This document shows, piece by piece, positions 43,224-52,900 of a stretch of DNA of 59,675 nt (its first letter is position 1; each line of letters opens with the position of its first letter). Both the position numbers and the translations under genes were made by a program. A model generated the notes under the pieces. It was not told where the DNA came from, did no database searches, and was given only the letters and a program-made list of their open reading frames with translations. Location of the stretch: contig JBAXPV010000024.1 of NCBI GenBank assembly GCA_037132075.1, forward strand, positions 1 through 59,675, given 5' to 3'. This stretch comes from JBAXPV01 sp037132075 (GTDB lineage: Bacteria > Bacteroidota > Bacteroidia > Bacteroidales > CAIXZF01).

Positions 43224-45323
43224 ATGAAAAATATTGTCAAACTATTCCTTGCCGTCGGTCTCGTTTTTGCATTTTTCTCATGCAATCGTATTGATCATCA
43301 GTCCTCTAAAAAAGCAGACAAAGAACTTGATTCCCTGATAGCTATCGGCAGACTCACACCAGAATTGTTATGGAAACTGGGCCGCATCGGCGAAGTATCA
43401 CTCAGCCCCGATGGAAAACAAGTATTATATGGCCTTACATACTATGATAAAAAGGCAAATAAAGGCAATACCAACCTTTGGATACTGCCAACTTCAGGTG
43501 GTGACCCAAAACAGCTTACAGACTTTAACGGTCCCGAAAGCAATGGACTCTGGACACCTGATGGCAAGAAGATTGCCTTCCTTTCTTCAAAAGGTGGCTC
43601 TTCCCAGATCTGGGAAACAGCTCCTGATGGCACTTTCATGAGTCAGATCAGTAAAGTAGACGGTGACATCAGTGGTTTTCAGTTTTCACCCGACATGAAA
43701 CATGTGATGTATTTCATGGAAGTTAAAATGGCTTTCACCCCCACCGAGATTTATCCCGACCTTCCCAAAGCGAATGTTCGTATCGAAGAAGACCTCATGT
43801 ACCGCCATTGGGATTCCTGGTTCGATTATACTTACTCTCATGTCTTTGTTGCCCCATATGAGAACGGAAAAATAGGCAAAGCGATTGACATCATGCAGGG
43901 AGAACTTTATGATGCTCCCGTAAAACCTGATGGTGGATGCGAGCAAATCGCCTGGTCACCTGATGGAAACAAGCTTTGCTATACTTGCAAAAAACAAAAA
44001 GGAAAAGAATATGCCCTAAGTACGAACAGCGACATCTACCTTTATGATCTGAATACAAAAAAGACCAGCAACCTGAGTGAAGGGAATCCTGGCTATGACA
44101 TGGACCCGGTATTCTCTCCCAAAGGTGACATGCTCGTTTGGAAAAGTATGGCCACGGCTGGTTATGAATCAGATAAAGACAGAATCATGATCTATAACTT
44201 TGCCACATCAAGCCGCACAGATTACTCTGCCAACTTCGACCAGAGCTCGGCCAGCTTCCAGTGGAGTGCCGATGGCTCAAGCTTGTATTTTATAAGCGGA
44301 ATCAATGCAACATACCAGGTTTATTCGATGTCACTGGCTGACAAGACAATCAAACAGATAACAAAAGGCGCACATAATTACACGGCACTCCTGGTGAAAA
44401 ACAATACAATCATCGGGGCTAAAATGTCAATGTCGATGCCTACCGAGATATTCAAGATCGACCAGGCTTCTGGAGTTCAGACTCAGTTGAGTTTCATCAA
44501 CAAGCCCATACTGAGTAAAATCTCTATGGGAAAAGTTGAAGAGAAATGGGTGTCCACTACCGACAACAAACAAATGTTGGTTTGGGTCATCTATCCACCA
44601 AATTTCGATGCTAAAAAGAAATACCCAGCTTTGCTTTATTGCCAAGGCGGTCCACAAAGTGCTGTGAGCCAGTTCTTCTCCTATCGCTGGAATTTCCAGA
44701 TGATGGCTGCCAATGACTATATTGTTGTCGCGCCCAATCGTCGCGGACTCCCAACTTTTGGGCAGGCCTGGAATGACCAGATTGCAGGTGATTATGGCGG
44801 GCAGAACATGCAGGATTATCTCAGTGCAATCGATGAAATCTCAAAACAAGCTTATGTGGATCCTGCAAGGCTTGGTGCCGTAGGTGCCAGCTATGGCGGA
44901 TACTCAGTTTACTGGCTTGCTGGTCACCACCAGAAACGCTTTAAAGCCTTCATCGCCCATTGCGGGATGTTCAACCTCGAGAGCCAATTTGCGGAAACAG
45001 AAGAGTTTTTCTTTGTCAACCACGACTTGGGTGGACCATATTGGCAGGATCCAAAACCCAAAAGTTATGACTACTCCCCTCACCTCTTTGTAAAAAACTG
45101 GGATACGCCTATTATGATCATCACTGGAGGAAAAGACTTCAGGATTCCTTATACAGAGAGCTTCCAGGCCTTCAATGCAGCACAATTGAAAGGAATACCA
45201 AGCAAATTGCTTTTCTTCCCGGAAGAAAGTCATTTTGTATTGAAACCCCAGAATTCTATTTTATGGCAACGTGAGTTCTTTGGCTGGCTGGATAAATACC
45301 TAAAACCTGCCACAGTTAAATAA
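43224..45323 (+). CDS. S9-family prolyl oligopeptidase-like lipoprotein (DPP5-like)
   Basis: The 699-aa protein has a lipoprotein signal peptide with Cys20 (FFSC). A seven-bladed propeller (about 50-430) has WD40-like PD40 motifs (SPDGKQVLYG, TPDGKKIAFLSS, SADGSSLYFIS). The alpha/beta hydrolase domain (about 440-699) has catalytic Ser556 in GASYGGY, Asp638 in GGKDFRIP and His670 in EESHF. It resembles the dipeptidyl-peptidase 5 / acylaminoacyl peptidase branch, which trims dipeptides from peptides in the periplasm. It would suit further use of peptides released by the secreted proteases nearby; that link is inference. Confidence 0.85.
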   Translation: MKNIVKLFLAVGLVFAFFSCNRIDHQSSKKADKELDSLIAIGRLTPELLWKLGRIGEVSLSPDGKQVLYGLTYYDKKANKGNTNLWILPTSGGDPKQLTDFNGPESNGLWTPDGKKIAFLSSKGGSSQIWETAPDGTFMSQISKVDGDISGFQFSPDMKHVMYFMEVKMAFTPTEIYPDLPKANVRIEEDLMYRHWDSWFDYTYSHVFVAPYENGKIGKAIDIMQGELYDAPVKPDGGCEQIAWSPDGNKLCYTCKKQKGKEYALSTNSDIYLYDLNTKKTSNLSEGNPGYDMDPVFSPKGDMLVWKSMATAGYESDKDRIMIYNFATSSRTDYSANFDQSSASFQWSADGSSLYFISGINATYQVYSMSLADKTIKQITKGAHNYTALLVKNNTIIGAKMSMSMPTEIFKIDQASGVQTQLSFINKPILSKISMGKVEEKWVSTTDNKQMLVWVIYPPNFDAKKKYPALLYCQGGPQSAVSQFFSYRWNFQMMAANDYIVVAPNRRGLPTFGQAWNDQIAGDYGGQNMQDYLSAIDEISKQAYVDPARLGAVGASYGGYSVYWLAGHHQKRFKAFIAHCGMFNLESQFAETEEFFFVNHDLGGPYWQDPKPKSYDYSPHLFVKNWDTPIMIITGGKDFRIPYTESFQAFNAAQLKGIPSKLLFFPEESHFVLKPQNSILWQREFFGWLDKYLKPATVK

Positions 45324-45344
45324 TTTCTATTAAAAAATCCTTTA

Positions 45345-46055
45345 ATGCGTACACGAGATCTTTTCATTGTACTGATATTCCTTGTGCTGTTTCTGCCGTT
45401 TTTCCTGTCGGCAGAGCTGTATCAGCTTTTCGTCACCCTAAGTAAATCTCACCCCTTCATCATGGCTTTTATCAAATTCGGAATCCTGGCCACCATGGGT
45501 GAGACCATCGGATACCGGATTCAAACAGGACATTATCCTGACAAAAACTTCGGCATGATCCCCCGGGCACTCGTTTGGGGAGTACTAGGAATCACCATTG
45601 CTTTTGCCATGAAAATTTTCAGCAATGGGACACCAATGGTGCTGGCCTCTTTAGGCTTTTCTGATGCTCCGGCATCTATGGCAGGTAGCTTTACAGGCAT
45701 GAAACTGCTCACTGCCTTTTCTATCAGCTTTGCCATGAACCAGGTTTTTGCCCCAATGATGATGACTACACATAAGGTCACGGATACTCATATCGAAAGC
45801 CATGGAGGAAGACTTCTCGCATTGACAAAACGCGTGCATGTGGCTAAGATACTGGCGGGAATCAACTGGGAAGTTCAATGGAGTTTTGTGTTTAAGAAAA
45901 CAATCCCGCTTTTCTGGATTCCTGCTCATACGATTACTTTCTTGCTTCCTCCACAATTCCAGGTCCTGTTTGCTGCAGTGTTAAGCATTTTCCTGGGAAT
46001 TATATTGTCAGTAGCTGCCGTTATGAATAAAAAAGAATATATAACCCCAAACTAA
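45345..46055 (+). CDS. Integral membrane protein (Mpv17/PMP22-like)
   Basis: The 236-aa protein has five or six hydrophobic segments and no signal-peptide cleavage site. The C-terminal stretch INWEVQWSFVFKKTIPLFWI with a following helix resembles the Mpv17/PMP22 family signature, and I recall Bacteroidota members of similar size. The function is unknown. It lies 21 bp after the S9 peptidase gene on the same strand and may share its transcript. Confidence 0.5.
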   Translation: MRTRDLFIVLIFLVLFLPFFLSAELYQLFVTLSKSHPFIMAFIKFGILATMGETIGYRIQTGHYPDKNFGMIPRALVWGVLGITIAFAMKIFSNGTPMVLASLGFSDAPASMAGSFTGMKLLTAFSISFAMNQVFAPMMMTTHKVTDTHIESHGGRLLALTKRVHVAKILAGINWEVQWSFVFKKTIPLFWIPAHTITFLLPPQFQVLFAAVLSIFLGIILSVAAVMNKKEYITPN

Positions 46056-46127
46056 TACCAATTTGACCCTTGTTTTCGACCTTCTAATCAAATCAGGCTC
46101 TTTTTGTAAATCAACTAAACTTTTTAT

Positions 46128-46670
46128 ATGGCTGAGTATTTTGAAGATGATGTCCAGGTGAAACGGAAAGTCCTGGAGTTTTTGACTGTTGCAAATGAGT
46201 ATTGTATGTTTTTGGAAAAGGCAGAGGAGTATTCACTTGATATCCTACTTGATTTTTTACATAGGATGCTTCCATTTTTATATCTCAAAGGCTCTTTATT
46301 GCCTAAAATCACTACAGAAAATGAAGACAAAGAGGAACGCTTTGTTGTAGAACAACAATGGGAAGACTTCTTCAATGTGATGAAAAAGAAATTTCAGAGT
46401 AAAGACCTTTTTATTAAAAGCCTTGCCGCAGATTTCCTTCCTGAGGATGTAATTAAAGGTAGTGTTTCAGAAAACCTGGCTGATATTTACCAGGATATGA
46501 AAGACTTTGTAATGCTTTATACCAAAGATACATACACTTCCAAGGAAATTGCTGTACTCCAATGCCAATTGTTATTCCGCACCCATTGGGGTCCAGCTGC
46601 CCTTGAAATTCTGCCTCACCTGCATAGTTTGATCTATGATCACAGCACTGAACCTGAATCTCTGGTATAA
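46128..46670 (+). CDS. DUF5063 domain protein
   Basis: The 180-aa protein is soluble, acidic and helical, with no signal peptide or membrane segment. It resembles the DUF5063 family: YCMFLEKAEEYSLDILLDFL near the start, FLYLKGSLLPK, and LLFRTHWGPAALEILPHLHS near the end. The function is unknown. It lies between the membrane protein gene and feoAB, with 132 bp before feoAB. Confidence 0.7.
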   Translation: MAEYFEDDVQVKRKVLEFLTVANEYCMFLEKAEEYSLDILLDFLHRMLPFLYLKGSLLPKITTENEDKEERFVVEQQWEDFFNVMKKKFQSKDLFIKSLAADFLPEDVIKGSVSENLADIYQDMKDFVMLYTKDTYTSKEIAVLQCQLLFRTHWGPAALEILPHLHSLIYDHSTEPESLV

Positions 46671-46802
46671 ACCCCACGGCAAACCCTGACCTCAAATAAA
46701 ACTATCCGGGATCAACATTTTATGGTTCCAGGTGTTTATATAGATTGTTCTGATCATAATTGTTAAAGTTTTGCACATAATTAATCATTCTAAAACATTA
46801 TA

Positions 46803-49337
46803 ATGACCTTATTCGATTTGAATGAGGGTGATAAAGCAGTGATTGCCAAGGTGAAAGGCTATGGAGCTTTTCGCAAAAGGATCACTGAAATGGGCTTTAT
46901 TCCCGGGAAAGAGATTCGTGTTGTCAAAAAAGCGCCCCTGAAAGATCCTGTGGAATACAATATCCTGGGCTATAATGTTTCCTTAAGAAATTCAGAAGCC
47001 TTACTCATTGAGGTGGTTACCATCACAGAAGCCAAAGAAATGAGATACGGTATCAGTCCTGATAACAGGCTCATCCCCGATGATTCTCTATTGCTGAGCT
47101 CTGCCGGCATCAAAGGCAAAACCATTCATGTTGCCCTGGTCGGAAATCCCAACAGTGGCAAGACCACCTTGTTCAACCTGGCATCTCATTCAAAGGAAAG
47201 GGTTGGGAATTATTCAGGGGTAACTGTTGACGCAAAAGAAGCACAATTTAAGGTAGGCGAATACACCATTAAGATGATCGACCTGCCAGGAACATATTCA
47301 TTATCAGCATATAGTCCTGAAGAACTGTTTGTCAGAAGCTATATTGCTGAAAATGTTCCTGATGTCGTATTGAATATTGTTGATAGCTCTAACCTCGAGC
47401 GCAACTTATACCTGACCACGCAGCTCATCGACATGGATATCCGATTGGTGATTTCGCTGAATATGTATGATGAATTGCAGCAAAGCGGCTCTACCCTGGA
47501 TCATGACCGTCTTGGCAAGCTCTTGGGAGTTCCAATCATCCCGACAATAAGTACCAAGTCGATGGGGATCAACAGATTGCTTGCAAAAATCATAGAGGTA
47601 TATGAAGGAAAAGATCCAACGGTAAGACATATTCATATCAATTATGGCAGGCATATTGAAGATGCAATTGTCAGGATACGTGAAAAAGTCATGCTAGAAG
47701 GGAACTACAATCTGACTGACAAATTAAGTCCCCGTTTCATTGCCATCAAATTGTTGGAAAAGGACATGGAGACCCGTTCCAAAATTCAATATTGTCCAAA
47801 CAAACAGGATATCCTGGATGTCACCGAAAATGAAGTCAATAAAATAGAGATCGAATTGGGTGAAGACACCGAGTCACTCATCACTGATGCCAAATATGGT
47901 TTTATAGGAGGTGCTCTCAAGGAAACATTGCAGCCCAGTATTGAAGTCAAGGTGAAAAAGAGTGAAATCATTGACATCTTCTTTACACACAAATTATGGG
48001 GAATCCCTGCTTTCCTCTTTTTTATGTGGTTTTCATTTTACATTACTTTCAAAATCGGAGAATATCCCAAGCATTTGATTGAGTTTACGGTGTCCTGGGT
48101 TTCAGGGATGGTTCAAACCCACATGCCAGCTGGTCTCTTAAAAGACCTGATTGTCCAGGGAGTTATAGGTGGCGTGGGTGGCGTCATTGTTTTCCTTCCG
48201 AACATCCTGTTGCTGTTCTTCTTCATCTCTCTGATGGAAGATACAGGTTACCTCGCCCGGGCCGTTTTCATCATGGATAAAGCCATGCATCGGATTGGCC
48301 TCCACGGGAAGTCATTTATTCCACTACTAATGGGATTTGGGTGCAATGTGCCAGCCATCATGTCAACACGGATTATTGAAAGCCGCCGTGATCGCATGGT
48401 CACCATGCTCATCAACCCATTTATGTCCTGCTCTGCCCGTTTGCCGGTTTATATCCTGTTTATTTCAGCATTTTTCGTCAATTACCAGGGGACACTCCTA
48501 TTCATGATCTACTTGTTCGGGATTCTCCTGGCAGTGCTTTCAGCCATACTCTTCAACAAGACCATTTTTCGCAAAGCTGACGTTCCATTTGTGATGGAGC
48601 TTCCACCCTACCGTGTCCCTACAGCACGTTCCCTGATAAAACATATGTGGAATCGCGCAGGGCAATATCTAAAAAAAATTGGCGGTGTTATTCTTCTGGC
48701 ATCGATATTAATCTGGGCATTAGGCTATTTCCCTCGCAATCCAGAGATTTCTGCACAATACCAGCAAAAAAGGGATCTTGTACTTCGTGAACATAAACAG
48801 AGTCTGAAATCACCTGCGAATGCGTCAAATCCGCCTGAAATCGTAAGAGCCAGTTTTATCGACAAAAAGATTATCGAATTAAAAAACGAGGAGCAAAAAA
48901 TATTGCAGGAAAAATCCTTTATGGGATATATTGGACGCTTTGTAGAGCCTGTTATGCGGCCGCTAGGCTTCGACTGGAAAATGACCGTTGCCATCATTAC
49001 GGGGATTGCCGGCAAAGAGGTAGTTGTCAGTACATTGGGAGTGATTCACCAGGCAGGGACAGGCACTGATGAATCCTCTTCTTCCCTGATTCAAAAACTC
49101 AGAGACCAGCGTTATGAGTATGGACCCAAGAAAGGACAAGCCGTTTACAACCAGGTAGTTGCCTTGTCATTTATTTTTTTCATCCTGATCTATTTCCCTT
49201 GTATCGCTGTGGTTGCAACAATACGTAAAGAATCCGGACACTGGAAATGGGCAGCCTTTGTCATCTTCTATACGTGTGCCATTGCCTGGATCGTTGCCTT
49301 TGCTACTTTTCAGATTGGATCTTTATTTATTTCCTGA
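46803..49337 (+). CDS. feoB: Fused FeoA-FeoB ferrous iron transporter
   Basis: The 844-aa protein joins an SH3-like FeoA domain (about 1-80, with GYGAFRKRITEMGFIPG) to FeoB. The FeoB G domain has G1 GNPNSGKTT (about 115-123), G3 DLPGTYSLS and the downstream S helix. The membrane part has two Gate-type halves with FMWFSFY, FGCNVPAIMSTR and ITGIAGKEVVVSTLG. It imports Fe2+ across the inner membrane, mainly under low oxygen. Its TGA overlaps the ATG of the M50B gene by one base (49337), so translation of the two is probably coupled. Confidence 0.95.
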   Translation: MTLFDLNEGDKAVIAKVKGYGAFRKRITEMGFIPGKEIRVVKKAPLKDPVEYNILGYNVSLRNSEALLIEVVTITEAKEMRYGISPDNRLIPDDSLLLSSAGIKGKTIHVALVGNPNSGKTTLFNLASHSKERVGNYSGVTVDAKEAQFKVGEYTIKMIDLPGTYSLSAYSPEELFVRSYIAENVPDVVLNIVDSSNLERNLYLTTQLIDMDIRLVISLNMYDELQQSGSTLDHDRLGKLLGVPIIPTISTKSMGINRLLAKIIEVYEGKDPTVRHIHINYGRHIEDAIVRIREKVMLEGNYNLTDKLSPRFIAIKLLEKDMETRSKIQYCPNKQDILDVTENEVNKIEIELGEDTESLITDAKYGFIGGALKETLQPSIEVKVKKSEIIDIFFTHKLWGIPAFLFFMWFSFYITFKIGEYPKHLIEFTVSWVSGMVQTHMPAGLLKDLIVQGVIGGVGGVIVFLPNILLLFFFISLMEDTGYLARAVFIMDKAMHRIGLHGKSFIPLLMGFGCNVPAIMSTRIIESRRDRMVTMLINPFMSCSARLPVYILFISAFFVNYQGTLLFMIYLFGILLAVLSAILFNKTIFRKADVPFVMELPPYRVPTARSLIKHMWNRAGQYLKKIGGVILLASILIWALGYFPRNPEISAQYQQKRDLVLREHKQSLKSPANASNPPEIVRASFIDKKIIELKNEEQKILQEKSFMGYIGRFVEPVMRPLGFDWKMTVAIITGIAGKEVVVSTLGVIHQAGTGTDESSSSLIQKLRDQRYEYGPKKGQAVYNQVVALSFIFFILIYFPCIAVVATIRKESGHWKWAAFVIFYTCAIAWIVAFATFQIGSLFIS

Positions 49338-50020
49338 TGTTCAGCAACCCGGATAAACAACAATTTGCCTTTTACCTGCTCTTGCTTGGTGCCATAGTAG
49401 TGTCAAGACTACCCTTTATCGGGAAATACCTGAGGGTTGTTCATACTTTGGTCCATGAATGGGGACATGCAATCGTCGCGATGTTAAGCAGTGGGGATGT
49501 ACAATCTATTGAACTCTTCTCAAATACGGAAGGGACTGCCACCACACGATCTTCCTCTAAATTCAGTCAGTTTTTTCAAGCAATGGCAGGCTACCCCATT
49601 GCTTCTCTTGCCGCTTATCTATTCTTCTATTGGATAGGAATCGGCCGGGATATCATACCTCTTTATGTTATTCTTGCACTTGGACTGGTTTGTCTTGTGC
49701 TGTTTATCAGGAATATTTACGGTGTTTTCTGGCTTGTGACTTTTTGCGCCTTACTTTTTTACCTCATATATCGGAATGTGCTGATCGAAGAGCATATCGC
49801 TGCTGTTATTATTTCGTCACTCATCCTCATTGATTCCTTTATCTACCCATTTCACCTACTAATCATTGCCATAAGAAACCCAGGACAAGCCGGGGACGCG
49901 AAAAATCTTGCCACATTGACCCATATCCCGTCCGTCATCTGGGCCTTGGTTTTTGTTGTTATTTCATGTTTTATCACTTATAAAACAGTGTTAATGTTTC
50001 CTCCAATCCGAACTTTATGA
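49337..50020 (+). CDS. M50B-family membrane metalloprotease in the feo operon
   Basis: The 227-aa protein has about six membrane segments. The zinc motif HEWGH (40-44) follows a helix ending VVHTLVHEW. The C-terminal AGDAKNLATLTHIPSVIWAL resembles the M50B family region DAxxLAxLTxIPxxxWA, which carries the third ligand Asp. M50 enzymes cut peptide bonds within the membrane; the substrate is unknown. The ATG at 49337 overlaps the feoB stop, and its own stop overlaps the next start as ATGA (50017-50020). The frame extends further upstream within feoB, but that extension is unlikely to be used. Confidence 0.75.
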   Translation: MFSNPDKQQFAFYLLLLGAIVVSRLPFIGKYLRVVHTLVHEWGHAIVAMLSSGDVQSIELFSNTEGTATTRSSSKFSQFFQAMAGYPIASLAAYLFFYWIGIGRDIIPLYVILALGLVCLVLFIRNIYGVFWLVTFCALLFYLIYRNVLIEEHIAAVIISSLILIDSFIYPFHLLIIAIRNPGQAGDAKNLATLTHIPSVIWALVFVVISCFITYKTVLMFPPIRTL

Positions 50021-50190
50021 TACAAACGATAATCACCCTGCTCATTATAGGTGTCGCTGCTTTTCTTGTCCTTAAAAATACTTTTTGGAAGACTGCAGCG
50101 CAAAAAGAAGATGCTTGCGGGGGCTGTGCCTCCAGCTGTGGAAGCTGCAGTGTAGCTTCATTAAAAAATGAGATCAAGCCAAAGGCCTGA
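50017..50190 (+). CDS. FeoB-associated Cys-rich membrane protein
   Basis: This 57-aa protein has one N-terminal membrane helix (about 4-19) and a Cys motif with Cys34, 37, 41 and 44 (CGGCASSCGSC). It matches the FeoB-associated Cys-rich family, often the last gene of feo operons and sometimes likened to FeoC. It may bind Fe2+ or an Fe-S cluster beside FeoB. The ATGA overlap with the M50B gene indicates translational coupling. Confidence 0.85.
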   Translation: MIQTIITLLIIGVAAFLVLKNTFWKTAAQKEDACGGCASSCGSCSVASLKNEIKPKA

Positions 50191-50206
50191 GTTTCTCCGT
50201 TTAAAA

Positions 50207-51250
50207 TTACTTTGGTGTTCCGTACATCTTGGCTTTGTGGTCAAGACGATTCAAGCCATCCATGGCTAGTTTATAATTTGGTCGTATGGCCATTGCCTTG
50301 TTATAATCCAGCCTTGCATTCGTCTCATCCCCCATTAGTTCCCTGCAATAAGCCCTGTTGTAATACGCTTCTGCGAAATTAGGATCTGTATCGATGGCTT
50401 TTGTGAAATACTTTGCCCCTTCACTGTATACCCTCAGGTAAAACATATGGATGTAACCCATGTTGAAATAGGCATGCTTATACTTAGAGTCAATGGCAAT
50501 TATTGCGCGATAAGCATCCATTGCCTCATTATAAGCGCCATTTTCCTGATAATAGATTCCCAGGTCATAATAGGCCTCGATACTCTTAGGCTTGATCGTT
50601 AATGCCGTTTTATAATAATCAGCAGACAGTTTGCTTCTTTTCGCTGCATGTAACAAGCCAAGCTGAATATACGCATCGAAATACTTTTGATCGGCATCCA
50701 CAGCCTGCCTGAAATTTTTAATAGCAGCAACGGTATCACCCTTTTCCTTTAAAGCAAAGCCCCTGATAAAGAAAGCCTTGGCATTGTTATCATCCAAGGC
50801 CTGTACTTGTTGCGTATAATCAAATACTTTGGAATAGTCCTTAAAATACAGGCTGAGCTCTGCCAGCTTCAACAAGGGTTCGGTGGATTTTTTGTCGAGG
50901 CTGACAGCTGTTTCAAGAGCGGCCCGACATTCCTTAACTTTACCCATCATCAGGCAGGCATCGGAAAAGACAACATAATATCGCGATACACCGCCACGAA
51001 AGGTAATGGCTTTGCTGGCATCAGAGAATGCCTGTTGTCCATCCTGCCGGTCCAGGCAGATTGTTGCACGTTCGATATATAAGTCAGGATTCCCGGGTTC
51101 CGCTGCAATTTTAGTATTGATTGCCTTGAGGTTGGCCGGAAGCGAATCACTCCCGGGAACCAAGATGGCGGACTGCTTTGACTTTTCCTGACAGGAAGCC
51201 AGTGCCCATATCGACAGCAGGACAACCAGCAAACTGAGTGACCTTTTCAT
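50207..51250 (-). CDS. TPR lipoprotein
   Basis: The 347-aa protein has a lipoprotein signal peptide (LASC, Cys20) and seven or eight TPR units. Examples are AFFIRGFALKEKGDTVAAIK, AYYDLGIYYQENGAYNEAMD and AYYNRAYCRELMGDETNARL. It is probably a membrane-anchored scaffold in the periplasm; no enzyme motif is seen. It starts 3 bp after the recA stop on the same strand, so it is likely read from the recA transcript. It converges on the feo operon. Confidence 0.82.
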   Translation of the reverse strand: MKRSLSLLVVLLSIWALASCQEKSKQSAILVPGSDSLPANLKAINTKIAAEPGNPDLYIERATICLDRQDGQQAFSDASKAITFRGGVSRYYVVFSDACLMMGKVKECRAALETAVSLDKKSTEPLLKLAELSLYFKDYSKVFDYTQQVQALDDNNAKAFFIRGFALKEKGDTVAAIKNFRQAVDADQKYFDAYIQLGLLHAAKRSKLSADYYKTALTIKPKSIEAYYDLGIYYQENGAYNEAMDAYRAIIAIDSKYKHAYFNMGYIHMFYLRVYSEGAKYFTKAIDTDPNFAEAYYNRAYCRELMGDETNARLDYNKAMAIRPNYKLAMDGLNRLDHKAKMYGTPK

Positions 51251-51253
51251 TAC

Positions 51254-52264
51254 CTAGATACGTTTACCTAACTCTGCCCTGACCTTTGCCTCAATCTCCT
51301 CACAGAGCTCTGGATTGTCCTTTAAAAGCTGCTTCAAAGCATCCCGTCCCTGTCCCAGTTTTGTTTCACCATAACTGTACCAGGAACCGCTTTTCTTCAG
51401 GATGTTGTATTCTGTTCCATAATCGATGATTTCACCCAAAACAGAGATGCCTTCACCATAAATGATGTCAAATTCAGCAGACCTGAACGGAGGCGCCACC
51501 TTATTTTTAACCACCTTCACCCGGGTACGACCACCGACGATATTGTCACCATCTTTGATCTGGCTGATCCTGCGGATGTCGAGACGTACCGAAGAATAGA
51601 ACTTCAATGCATTACCTCCGGTTGTGGTCTCAGGATTACCAAACATGACCCCGATTTTCTCACGCAACTGATTGATGAAGATGCAGCAGCAATTTGTTTT
51701 GCTGATGGTAGCAGTCAGTTTTCTGAGGGCTTGTGACATCAAACGAGCCTGAAGTCCAACCTTTGATTCCCCCATTTCACCTTCAATCTCTGCTTTAGGT
51801 GTCAGCGCTGCAACGCTGTCAATCACGATGATATCAATTGCTCCTGAACGAATAAGATTTTCTGTAATCTCCAAAGCTTGCTCTCCGTTATCAGGCTGAG
51901 ACACATAGAGATTCTCAACATCCACGCCAAGCTTTTCTGCATAATGACGGTCAAAAGCATGCTCTGCATCGATAAAAGCAGCATAACCACCAGCCTTCTG
52001 TGCTTCAGCGATGGCATGAATTGCCAGGGTAGTCTTACCGGAAGCTTCAGGGCCATAAATCTCAATCACCCTACCCTTTGGTAATCCGCCAATTCCAAGG
52101 GCTACGTCCAAACCAACGGAACCCGTTGGGATGAACTCAAACGCTTCAATAGCGCTATCACCCAATTTCATAACGGCACCTTTACCATATTGTTTCTCGA
52201 TCTTCTCAAGCGTCAGCTTTAATGCTTTGAGTTTTTCAACTTTGTCGTTGTCTTCCTTTGCCAT
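51254..52264 (-). CDS. recA: Recombinase RecA
   Basis: RecA drives homologous strand exchange and the SOS response. The 336-aa protein has Walker A GPEASGKTT (71-79), Walker B IIVIDSVAAL, loop L1 GEMGESKVGLQARLMSQALR, and the L2 segment with NPETTTGGNALKFYSS. The C-terminal tail is short. The ATG at 52264 gives the usual N-terminus. It lies 119 bp downstream of bcp and just upstream of a TPR lipoprotein gene. No clear SOS box was seen in the gap 52265-52383. Confidence 0.96.
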   Translation of the reverse strand: MAKEDNDKVEKLKALKLTLEKIEKQYGKGAVMKLGDSAIEAFEFIPTGSVGLDVALGIGGLPKGRVIEIYGPEASGKTTLAIHAIAEAQKAGGYAAFIDAEHAFDRHYAEKLGVDVENLYVSQPDNGEQALEITENLIRSGAIDIIVIDSVAALTPKAEIEGEMGESKVGLQARLMSQALRKLTATISKTNCCCIFINQLREKIGVMFGNPETTTGGNALKFYSSVRLDIRRISQIKDGDNIVGGRTRVKVVKNKVAPPFRSAEFDIIYGEGISVLGEIIDYGTEYNILKKSGSWYSYGETKLGQGRDALKQLLKDNPELCEEIEAKVRAELGKRI

Positions 52265-52383
52265 GTTGCAATGTTTTTAGATATTTTTTTTAATGACTTT
52301 ATTCCTGTTGAACCAATAATTCGTTTCCACTCTTAACCTATAGACGGAAAAATGCCCTTGTAGTGGAAAGATTTCTGAGAAAA

Positions 52384-52839
52384 TTATCCCTCTAAAATTT
52401 GTTTTGTGTGGTTTTTCGTATCTACATCCTTGATAATCCGTGCAATAGATCCATTTTCATCAACAACAAAAGTAGTCCGATGAATGCCATCATACACCTT
52501 TCCCATGAACTTTTTGGGTCCAAAAACGCCATAATCCATCAGCATCTTTTTGTCGACATCAGCAACGAGAGGAAATGGCAAGTCGAACTTTGAGATGAAT
52601 CCCTGGTGCGATTTCTGACTGTCAGCACTGACACCCAGGATTTTATAGCCTTGCTTTAATAGCAAATCGTAGTTGTCTCGCAAGTTACATGCCTGTGCTG
52701 TACATCCGGGAGTATTGTCTTTTGGATAAAAATAGATTATCACTTTGAATCCCTTAAAATCAGCCAGGCTCACTGGATTTCCGTCCTGGTCTAATACGTT
52801 GATTTCAGGCGCTTTATCTCCTATATTTAATGTTGTCAT
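52384..52839 (-). CDS. bcp: Thioredoxin-dependent peroxiredoxin (Bcp/PrxQ)
   Basis: This 151-aa atypical two-Cys peroxiredoxin reduces hydroperoxides with thioredoxin. The peroxidatic Cys46 and resolving Cys51 stand in DNTPGCTAQACNLRD, five residues apart as in the PrxQ alpha type. YFYPKDNTPG and RTTFVVDENG complete the fold. It lies 61 bp downstream of nth and upstream of recA on the same strand. Confidence 0.94.
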   Translation of the reverse strand: MTTLNIGDKAPEINVLDQDGNPVSLADFKGFKVIIYFYPKDNTPGCTAQACNLRDNYDLLLKQGYKILGVSADSQKSHQGFISKFDLPFPLVADVDKKMLMDYGVFGPKKFMGKVYDGIHRTTFVVDENGSIARIIKDVDTKNHTKQILEG

Positions 52840-52900
52840 TTATATTATTTTGGTTCTTTAATTTTAATTCAATCATTAACAATCTGAAAGCCTATTGGTT

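Noticed and set aside
46671..46802. FNR-type box upstream of feoAB
   Set aside because: I looked for TTGATNNNNATCAA because feo genes are often oxygen-controlled; only partial half-sites such as CTGATCA are present.
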